Positions 56,101-64,000 of a DNA stretch of 64,000 nucleotides are shown here, in pieces; the first letter of the stretch is position 1, and each line of letters opens with the position of its first letter. The stretch spans positions 248,001 through 312,000 of the forward strand of contig OZ251243.1 of assembly GCA_965240325.2 (NCBI GenBank). Reading direction: 5' to 3'. Under the pieces are notes generated by a model, which did not search any database, had not been told where the DNA came from, and worked only from the letters and a program-made list of their open reading frames with translations. The position numbers and the translations under genes are program-made. This stretch comes from Rebecca billardiae RCC1528. Lineage: Eukaryota > Haptophyta.

Positions 56101-59100
56101 GCGCTCCCCGCCGCCGCCGCCGCCGGCCCGCCGCCGCCCGCCGCCGCGCTCGCCGCCGCCGTGCCGCCCGCCGCCGAGCTCGCCGCCGCGCCCGCCGCCG
56201 CGCTCGCCGCCGCGCTCGCCGCCGCGGCAGAGTCGAGCTCAAGCAGCTCGACGCGGTCATGCGGCGCGGCGGGGCCGTCGCGCGAGCCGCGCACCCGCGG
56301 AGCACCCGCGGCGCCGCCCTCGGCGCCGAGCCCACCGCCCTCCGCGCCCGCGCCCGCGCCGCCGTCCGCGCCCGCGCCGCCATCCGCGCCGCCGCCCGCG
56401 CCGCCGTCCGCGCCGCCGTCCGCGCCGCCGTCCGCGCCGCCGTCCGCGCCGCCGCCGTCGTCGTCGCGCCCGCCGACGCTCGCCACGGCGGCGACGAGCG
56501 ACGCCGCCGGCACGTCTGCGCAGACATTGCCCCACGCGTCGACGGCGTGGACGTACAAGGGTCCGCTCAGCGCGCCGCACGGCAGCGCAGGCAGCCGCAG
56601 CACCGCCGGCGCCGCCGCGTCCGCCGCGGCGCCGCCGGCCGCGCCGCGCGGCGCGCGCAGCGCGCGCAGCGCGTGCGGCCGCGCCGCGCGCACGCTGACC
56701 GTGTGCTCGCACTGCGGCGCAGGCTCGCCGTCGACGAGCACGCTGAGCGCGTAGCTGCCGGCGCGCAGCGCACGCAGCGCCACGCGCACCGTGCCGTCAG
56801 CCGCGCCCTCCAGCGCCGCCGACAGCTCGCCGCCGCGCGCCGCCGCGCCGGCCGCGGCCGCGCCGCCGCCGCCGTCGGCGGCGCCGGCCGCGCCAGCGCC
56901 GGCCGCGCCGCCGCCGCCGTCGGCGGGAGCGCCGCCGGGCGCAGCGCTGAGCGGGCGCACGCGCACGCGCACCTGCGCCAGCGCGCGAGCCGCGGCCCCG
57001 CCGCGCGCCGCGCTCGCGCCCTTGCTCGCCGCCGCCGCCGCCGCGGGCTCGGCTGCGGCCTGCGGCGCCGCCGCCTCACGCGCCGCCGCCGCCGCGCCCT
57101 CCGCCGCCGCCGCCTCGGCTGCCGCCGCCGGCGCGCCCTCCGCCGCGGGCTCGGCTGGCACGAGGTTGCCGAAGCGGTCCACGCAGCGCACGCTCAGCTC
57201 CGCCTCGCGCCCGGCGACCAGCCCCTCCGCCAGCGCCGCGCCGCGCACCGTGCACGCGCGCGCGCACACGGGCCCCGGTCGCAGCCCAACTCGCAACTCC
57301 ACGGCGCGCGCCGCCGCCGCGCCGCGCGCGCCGCCGCCGCCCTCGCCGCCCGGCGCGCCGGCCGCGCCATACGGGCGCAGGCCGCCCTCGCGCGCGGCGC
57401 CGGTCTCGTCGCGCACGCCGAGCGTGACAACGCCCGCGCGCCCCGACAGCTCCAGCAGGTACGCGCGCGGCTGCACGCACACGCCGCCCACGCCCGAGGC
57501 GTGCGCCGACCCCGGCGGCGGCGGCGGCGGCAGCTGCCGCGCGCGCCACGCCGCGCCCAAACTGCTTCGCCCGTCGGTCTGAAAAGGCTCCGGGGCGCCG
57601 AGCTCGCACGCAGCGCGCACGTGCAGCGTGGGCGCGGGCGCGCCGAGCGCGTCGTCGCGCGCGCCCGCGCCGCCGCCCGCCGGGTCCGCGCCGTGCGCCG
57701 CCGCGCGCCACGCGCCGCCTTCGGGCGACGAGGGCACACCGCCTAGATCAGCATGGCCGCCGCCGGCCGCGCCGCCGCCGCCGGCCGCCGCGTGAGCGCC
57801 GCCGCCGCGCGCCGCCGCGCCCAGCAGCGTGCCGAGCGCGGGCGCGTACGGCACCCCGCTCACGCGCCGACCCCACCGGTCGACCGCCCACACCCAGAGC
57901 GGGCGCGAGCACGGCTGCCCGGCGCGCGCGCGCGTGCGCGTGCGCGGCTCCGGCGGCGACGCCGCGCCCGCGCCCGCCGCGCCGTCGGCGGCCGCGCCCG
58001 CCGCCGACGACGATGACGCCCACGGCGGCACAAGCGCTGCCGGGCTCAGCTCGATGAGCTGCGGCCCGCTCGCGCCACCACCGCGCGCCTCAGCCGCGCC
58101 GCGCCCGCGCGCTACGCCACCGCCGTCCGTCTGGGCGGGCGAGCCGTGCCTGCCCGCGAGCGCGCACGCGTCCGCGCGCGCCGCCTCGGCCGCGCCTGCC
58201 GCCGACGCCGACGCGGGCGCTGCTGCCGCCGACGCCGCCGCCGCTGCTGCTGCTGCTGCGGGGAAGAGGATCGGCACGGCCTCGACGCTGCCAAACGCCG
58301 CGCGCAGAAAGTAGGGCGGCGCGGTCAGCGCCACCTCCAGCGCGGGGGACACGAGCTGCACGCCCAGCCAGCCAAGTGCCGCCGCACCCGCCGCGCCCGC
58401 CGCGCCCGCCGCGCCCGCCGCGCCCGCCGCGCCCGCCGCGTCCGCGCCCGTGCGCGCGCCGCCGCCGTCGGCGTCGGCGTCACGCGCCGTGGCGCGCGGC
58501 CGCGCGCGCACAGAGATGAGCGCGCGCTGCGCCGGCCCGGCGAGCACAAAGCTGAGGGCCGCCAGCTGCTTCGGCCCGAGCAGTCCGGCCTGCCAGCGAC
58601 ACTGCACACCAGACACCTGGATCTCACTCCCACCGCCGCCGCCGCCGCCGCCATCGGCCGCGCCGCCGCCGCCGCCGCCGCTTTCGCCATCGGCCGCGCC
58701 CGCGCCGCGCGCGCCACCGCCGGCGCTCACGGCGCGCACGTCGAGCTCATAGTCCACGCCGCCCGCCAGCGCGCCCGACGCGTCCTCGAGCCACGCCAGC
58801 ACCGGACCGAACCGGACTCCCGGCGTCGCCAGCGGCGGTTGGTGCGGCGCGTCGCGTGCCATGGCCGCGCGCGCGCACAGCCGTGTCGGCCGCGCGCTCA
58901 CGCTGAGCGCGAGCGCGCACGGTTGGAGCCGCGGGCGCGCGCGCGCGGCGCCGCCCTCGCCCACCTCGAGCACCACGCCGCCGGGCGAGCGCCCGTCGAA
59001 CCGAATCTGCATGAGCGCGGCCGCCACGCGCTGCTGCGGCTGCGGCCGCGCGCCCTCGCCGCCGCCGCCGCCCGCCGCCGGGCCGGCGCCGGCGGCGCCC

Positions 59101-61497
59101 GCGCCAGCGCTCGTTGCGCGCACGAGCCGCGTGCGCACCACCGTGCACGTCAGCGCGCCCGCTCGCGCGTCGGCCGCGCCCGCCGCGCCCTCGGGCGCGC
59201 GGCGCGCGTCCGCGCAGCCCACCGCCGCCTCCGCCTCCGCGCGCGCCGCCGCCTCCGCCTCCACGCGCGCCGCCGCCTCCGCCTCCGCGCGCGCCGCCGC
59301 CTCCGCCTCCGCGCCCGGCGGCAGCGGCGCGCGCGTGCTCGCGCCAATGCGCACCGCGGGCGCGAGCGCGGCCACGGTGACGCGGTTGCCGAAGGCATCG
59401 ACCGGCCACACGCAGAGCTCGAGCTCCGCCGCGCCGAGCCGCACGACGCTGTGCGCCGCGCGCGCGCGCAGCGCGCTCGGCGCAGCGGGCACAACACGCA
59501 CCACGTGTGCAGCCGCGCCGCCGCCGCCGATCGGCTGCCCGCGCAAGCCCACGCGCACGCGCAGCGCGCCCGCCGCGCGCGGCACAAACTGGACAGAGTA
59601 GGAGCCGTCAAGATGGTCGTGCACGCGCGGCGGCACGAGGAGCAGCCTAGGCGCCGCGCCGTCGGCAGCGGCACCGTCGTCGCCGCCGCGTCCCGCCGCG
59701 GGCCGCGCCGCGCCGGCGGCAGGCGGCTCGCGCTGCGCGGCCGCCCACGCGGGCAAGTCGGGCAGTGCTGTCGGCTCGTCGGCGTCGGGTGCGCCACCGG
59801 CCGCCGCCTCGGCCGCCGTCGCCGCCTCGATCGTCACGTCGAAGGCGTCGCCGCCGCGCGCGCGCCGCGCGCCGGCCGCGTCGTGCGCACAGATCACGAA
59901 CGCAGCGGCCTCGCCGGCGCGCGCGGCGCGCAGGCCGGGGCCGCTCGCGACGCAGCGCGCCGGGTCGGTGGCGGCGCCGTCAAAGAGCACGGCCGCGTGC
60001 CCGAAGCGGCCGAGCGCGCGGTGGGCCGGCGCGCCGCGCGCCCTCGCGCGCGCCCACGTGCGGCTGGGCACGTGCAGCGTGTACACACCCTCCGCCCATG
60101 GCGTGAGCGCAGTGTCCAAGGGGTTGTACTGCCCGCTCCACCCGCCGAAGAGGATCAGCACGTCGGCGCAGAGCGGCGTGAGAGTGTGCGCCTCGCGCCG
60201 GCCGACGGGCGTGCGCCGCACGCGCGTCCAGCCGTACACGCCGCCCGCCGTCTCCAGGACTGCCAGGTCCTGGCCCAGCCGAAGGCCGGGCGCGCCCGAC
60301 GTCAGCCGCGCGGCGCACACGCCGCCGTGCACGACCATGCGGCTGCCGGACATGGCGCACGCGTGCGCGCACCGCGGCGCGGGCGGGCGGCCCTGCGCGC
60401 GGAGCCGCGTCCACCGCGCGAGCACGGCGTCTCGCTCCGCCGCCGACGCCTCCTCCGCCGACGACGACGCCGACGACGACACGTGCTCGCCGCCCGCCGC
60501 CGCCGGCCCGCCGCCGCTGGCGGCGCGAGCGCGCGTGCGCAGGGCGAAGACGTCCAGCGCGTGGAGCTCGTTGCTCAGCCGCGCCTTGTCCGCGCTCGGC
60601 GCCGCCGCCGCGTTCGCCAGGCTCCCGGCGTGCATCCCCGGCGCCGCGCCGAGCGCGCCGCCGCCCAGCCGGCCGCCGCAGCCGCCGAACACGAGAATTC
60701 GACGAGAAGAAAGAATGGAGCTGAGCACGGCGGTGGGCACGGGCGGCGGCGCGGCTGGCTCGCGGGGCGGCGGCGCCGCGTGGGCGTGCGCGCCGCCGCC
60801 GCCGTCGTCGTCGGCCTCGCCCTCGCTCGCGCTCTCCTCGCCGCCGCCCTCGCCGCCCTCGCCGCGCGCGCCGCCCGCGCCGCGCGCGCCGCCCGCGCCG
60901 TCCGCGGCCGCGCCCGCGCCCGCGTCGGCCGCGCGCGCGCCCGCGGCCGCGGCGTACGCCGCGTGCGCCTCGTCGGCGTCGCGCAGCTCCACGCCGCCCG
61001 CCTCGCGCGGCGCGCACAGCTCCGCCAGCCACTCCAGCGGCGGCGGCGCGGGCTGCGCGCACGCGCTGTGCTTGGCGAGTGCGGACGGCGGAGCGCCGAG
61101 CGTGCGCACGCGCCGCCACGCGCGCCCCTCCGCGTCGACGCAGTGCACGTCGCGGTGGAAGCGCGCGGGCGGCGCGCGGCCCGCGCGGTCCGGCGTCGCG
61201 AACGACGGCACGTACCCGCCCACGATCAGCAGCCGCTCGCCCACCAGCGTCGCCGAGTGGTACGCTCGCCGCTCCGGGGGACCGGGCGCGTCCGCGCCGC
61301 CGCTCCGAGGCTGGAGCTGCTCGGTGCGCCCCGAGCTGAGCTGCACGACGGCGAGCTCGGCGGAGGTGTGCGCCCACGCGGTGGGCAGGTCGGGGCCGTG
61401 CGTGCCCAGCGCCGAGCCGCCGAGCCCGACGCCGTGCGCGCTCGCCGACGACGTGCCCAGCACGGACGTGCTCGGCCCAAGCCCAAGGCCAAGCGCC

Positions 61498-61532
<35 letters not shown>

Positions 61533-62018
61533 CGAGGCCGTGATGGGCTGCAGGTTGTACCCGCCGAAGAGGAGCGCGCGCGTGCCGTCGGCGAGGAGCG
61601 TGAGCGTCGCGCCCGTGCGCTGCGCCTGCCCCGCCGCCGCCGAGCCCAGCGGCGCCTGCTGCCAGCTCGCGCCGCCGTCCGCATCCACGGAGAGGAACAG
61701 CGCGTCGCCCGAGTAGTAGTCGCAGCTGCGCGTGCGCTCGAGCTCCTCCTTGGGCGGGTCGCGGTTGTTGCCGTACACGCGGAACGTCTCCCACGACGCG
61801 CGCCACGCGGGCATCGCGCTCGGCCCGCCCGAGCCGCGCGCGCCGCCGCCAAAGCCGCCGACGACCAGCAGCCGCTGCTTGGAGGCGCCCGCGAGCGCGG
61901 CGCGGAGCTGCGCGGGGACGGCGCTGGCTGGCGCGCGAGCCGCGCTGGCGGGGCGCACGCTCGCCGCGAGCAGCGGCCGGGGGTCGTGCCGCAGGTCGCG
62001 CCCCACCTCGCGCCCCAT
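50622..62018 (-). CDS. Giant kelch-filamin repeat-tubulin ligase (TTLL3/8-type) fusion protein
   Basis: A single open frame of 3798 residues from the ATG at 62018. Residues about 45-640 hold kelch-type repeats, seen as VVGGF, LLFGGYN, LLIVGGYV, LVFGGCGG, MVVHGGV and ILFGGWSG. Residues about 685-830 are a filamin/ABP280 repeat (SGPGLRAARAGEAAAFVI, then HDHLDGSYSVQFVPRAAGAL). At least eight further Ig-like modules follow, each marked by a D-x-x-GN strand such as VDAFGN, VDRFGN, VDAWGN and TDAFGN. Residues about 2895-3725 are a tubulin-tyrosine-ligase-like domain. It shows NHWPRATELTTKAGL, LWVVKPSYGARGVGV (about 3449), KFDIRCWVLVTSWRPLSVWF (about 3496) and the catalytic LIELNESPNLAHH (about 3690). 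The FDIRxWVLVT and PLxVWF pattern is closest to the TTLL3/8 glycylases. The enzyme probably modifies axonemal tubulin; the kelch and filamin parts would bind partners. Long poly-Ala/Gly linkers and possible hidden introns are the main uncertainties. Confidence 0.82.
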
Positions 62019-62167
62019 CGCGTGTGGGTCCCACGTCAAGGGATGAGGTCTTAACGGCACCGCCACGCCTCCGCCATCGTGCGACGACCGCACAACGGGC
62101 CGGCTGCCGGTCGCGCGCGCGGCCGGGGCGCGACAACTTTGACATCAAAGTGACAACCTCCGCCGCC
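62019..62167. promoter_or_regulatory. Putative bidirectional promoter, TTLL fusion / cyclophilin
   Basis: 149 bp separate the divergent start codons. A CAACTTTGACATCAAAGTGAC stretch near 62132-62152 contains the inverted pair CTTTGA/TCAAAG and is AT-richer than its surroundings. Function inferred from position only. Confidence 0.35.
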
Positions 62168-63023
62168 ATGCGCCGGCGATCCCGCCATGCGCTCGCCGTC
62201 GCGCTGGCGCTCGCGAGTTGCGCGGCGCCGCTCGCGCGCGCCGAGGAGTGCGAGGACGAGCACGAGTCGTGCAGCACGTGGGCATCCTCGGGCGAGTGCT
62301 CGAACAACCCGGGCTTCATGCACGCCACCTGCCCGCGCTCGTGCGGTACGTGCCCGAAGCCGATCTCGGAGGACCTCACGCAGCTGAGCGACGAGCGCGT
62401 CGTGATGGAGGTGGCGGGGTACGGCGAGATCACGCTCGCGTTCTACCCGAACGCGGCGCCCATCACCGTCGAGCACATCGTCAAGCTCTTCCGCCTCGGC
62501 TGCTACGACACCAACCACATCTTCCGCGTCGACCGAGGCTTTGTGGCGCAGGCGCGCGCGCGCGCCCGGCCCGGCGCGCGCGCGCGCCGCGGGCCGGCGG
62601 GCGCCGACGCGCGTGGGCCGCGCGCGTCACCCTACCCCACACGCGCGCCGCCCAACCCCGCCGCAGGTCCAATCGGTCTACCAGGGCGCCGTCACGCAGA
62701 CGCTCAGCGCCGAGTGCCTCAAAGAATCCGCGAAGAACGTCCCGGCCGAGTTCACGCCGATCCGGCACGTGCGCGGCATCCTGTCGATGGGGCGGATGGC
62801 GGACCCGAACTCGGGCGGCTCGTCCTTCTCGATGCTCCTCGGCAAGGCGCCCCACCTCGACAGCCAGTACACCGTCTTCGGCCGCGTGGTCGACGGCCTG
62901 GACGTGCTCTCAGCGCTCGAGAAAGTCGAGACGAAGCGCGAGGGCATCTTCGTGATGCCCAAGGACAGGATCGAGATCTCGCGCGCGTACGTGGTCAGCG
63001 CGAAGGACAAGGTCGAGATCTGA
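62168..63023 (+). CDS. Secretory-pathway cyclophilin-type peptidyl-prolyl isomerase with N-terminal ShKT domain, two exons
   Basis: Exons 62168-62551 and 62667-63023 give 246 residues. The signal peptide is residues 1-24 (basic start, hydrophobic ALAVALALASC, ending RAEEC). A ShKT six-cysteine module follows at about 26-64 (CEDEHESC, WASSGECSNNPGFM, CPRSCGTC). The cyclophilin-type isomerase domain covers the rest: YGEITLAFYPNAAPITVEHI, LGCYDTNHIFRVDRGFVAQ, FTPIRHVRGILSMGR, SGGSSFSMLLGKAPHLDSQY, VFGRVVDGLDVLSALEKVE. It catalyses prolyl cis-trans isomerisation, here probably in the ER or outside the cell. The 115-nt intron appears to use a GC donor (CAG|GCGCGC) with an AG acceptor. A GT at 62543 is an alternative that would delete only Val-Ala-Gln and keep the frame. 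This ShKT-cyclophilin combination is one I associate with algal and protist secretomes. Confidence 0.92.
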
Positions 63024-63362
63024 GCGCGGAGCGCGGCCGTGGGGAGGGGCGGGTCTGACAGTGACTGACGACCGTATTATTGGTCGTGCCCGCCGTGGGT
63101 GCGATGCTCGTCCAGCAGGCGGACTACTCGCGGCGACTATACTACTGAGAACTGTCAGTGTCGTAGTCGTGAGTGTATAGACTATAGTAGTAGTATGACA
63201 CAGTCCGGATGACGGACTCCGGCTGCTGCGCTCCGCGTCGAGCAGCCGACGATGAGGCGGCCGCGCTGCACGGCACCCGCCATATCAACCGCCGCCCGGC
63301 CGGCCCTGGCCGCTTTATGGCCCGGCCGGCGCTGCGGGGTGCCAAGCCTGCAGGCGCCCGCG
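63024..63362. other. Convergent intergenic region with stem-loop
   Basis: 339 bp between convergent genes. The inverted repeat ACGACC-GTATTATT-GGTCGT at about 63067-63086 could form a hairpin in the cyclophilin 3' UTR. No gene is recognised. Confidence 0.45.
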
Positions 63363-64000
63363 TCAGAGGCCCGCGCGCGCGACCCCGCCCGGCAGCGCGT
63401 GCTGCGCGCACAGCACGCCCACGACCACGGACGGGAGCGCGCCCACCAGCAGGCCGACGAGCGCGCCCACGGCGAACACGCCGCGCTGCGCGAAGATGCG
63501 CGTGCCCAGCCCGCCCGAGTTGACGTGCAGGTGGAAGGCGTGCGGCGAGTACTGGTTCTCCACCACGCTGAACACCTCCTTCTCCCCCTCGAAGTCGCAC
63601 TGGATCGCCTGTCCGTCCTGCATCGGCAGAAACACCGGATTGTCCTGCTCGGACGCGTTGGCAGCGATCACGTTGAGCAGCTTGAGCGCGGACTCGAGCC
63701 CGCGCGTGGAGGAGAGGACGAGGTTGTCGTCGACCTCCTCGCCCATCTCGACCTCGTACTCCGCCTCCGCCACGCGGTTCTTCTGCAGCACCAACTCCAT
63801 CCACGCCTCCGAGTAGTGCGGCCGCATCGCGAACGGCGCGCGGAAGAGCGGGAGCGCGCCGAGCACGCGCGTCGACACGCCGTCGTCGTCGAGGTCGGTG
63901 GCGGAGAAGCCGCCGATGAGGTACTTGGCGTCGACGGCGAAGTTCTCGAGCGAGCCGGGCAGGATCTCGCCCGTCATCTCGATCGACTTGGAGCACACCA
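63363..64000 (-). CDS. Unidentified membrane protein, C-terminal part (continues beyond window)
   Basis: The frame is open from the right edge to the stop at 63363-63365, so the N-terminus lies outside the window. The visible 212 residues look like genuine protein, with mixed composition and few low-complexity runs. A soluble region includes EMTGEILPGSLENFAVDAKY, ATDLDDDGVSTRVLGALPLF, HYSEAWMELVLQKNR and VDDNLVLSSTRGLESALKLL. A single strongly hydrophobic segment follows near the C-terminus (GVFAVGALVGLLVGALPSVV), with a short tail. I do not recognise the family. The topology suggests a type I or tail-anchored protein with a lumenal or extracellular domain. Confidence 0.6.
   Translation of the reverse strand, partial: VCSKSIEMTGEILPGSLENFAVDAKYLIGGFSATDLDDDGVSTRVLGALPLFRAPFAMRPHYSEAWMELVLQKNRVAEAEYEVEMGEEVDDNLVLSSTRGLESALKLLNVIAANASEQDNPVFLPMQDGQAIQCDFEGEKEVFSVVENQYSPHAFHLHVNSGGLGTRIFAQRGVFAVGALVGLLVGALPSVVVGVLCAQHALPGGVARAGL

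Noticed and set aside
58146-62054. 1302-codon plus-strand frame antisense to the kelch/filamin part of the TTLL fusion
   Set aside because: Arg/Ala-rich shadow of the sense gene; no conserved motifs.

Overview
The window looks like nuclear DNA of a very GC-rich, flagellated, photosynthetic-type protist, most likely a microalga such as a haptophyte; the lineage is inference. The reasons are spliceosomal introns, eukaryote-only genes (nucleoporin NUP205/192, signal peptidase subunit SPC1, meiotic HORMA protein, axonemal DRC5, a tubulin-ligase-like protein), TTAGGG-type telomere-like repeats, and coding regions packed with in-frame GCN/GGC runs (poly-Ala, poly-Gly, poly-Pro). GC content leaves almost no stop codons, so most long antisense frames are artefacts. 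Exon models were built by eye from homology, reading-frame continuity and splice dinucleotides.

Layout from left to right. 1-1.4 kb: tail of one sulfotransferase gene and a second complete tandem copy. 1.7-3.5 kb: TA and CA/TA microsatellites carrying two short mobile-element-like units. 3.6-13.3 kb: DRC5 (minus strand) divergent from a 2.6-kaa IQ-motif protein (plus strand). 13.5-15.3 kb: a secreted glycosyltransferase-like protein containing an in-frame telomere-type repeat. 16.4-22.6 kb: a four-exon gene for a multi-pass membrane protein with an ectodomain and a TIR-like cytoplasmic domain. 22.6-29.6 kb: an AT-rich accessory island with a short element, a hypothetical gene and a 4.4-kb reverse-transcriptase element with split direct repeats. 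29.7-41.1 kb: an eight-exon NUP205/192 gene divergent from SPC1. 41.4-43.9 kb: a coiled-coil/calponin-homology protein. 44.0-45.0 kb: a foldback element with 429-bp arms. 45.1-45.9 kb: an RNase H gene of lower GC. 46.7-48.5 kb: an acyl-CoA synthetase/4-coumarate-CoA-ligase-like gene. 48.9-50.4 kb: a HORMA protein. 50.6-62.0 kb: a 3.8-kaa kelch-filamin-tubulin ligase fusion. 62.2-63.0 kb: a ShKT-cyclophilin of the secretory pathway. 63.4-64.0 kb: the C-terminal end of an unidentified membrane protein.

The genes do not form one pathway. Two groups recur: cilium/microtubule genes (DRC5, the IQ/Sfi1-like protein, the CH/coiled-coil protein, the TTLL fusion) and secretory or surface genes (sulfotransferases, glycosyltransferase-like protein, SPC1, ShKT-cyclophilin, membrane receptor-like protein). 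The most unusual feature is a family of elements lying in or beside TA-rich DNA. Four units share a 5' terminus of the form GTGG.GTTAT-loop-ATAAC(C/T)GAG. The largest has the A1-ORF-B1-A2-B2 split-repeat architecture known from PAT/Ngaro-type tyrosine-recombinase retrotransposons, but no recombinase gene is visible.
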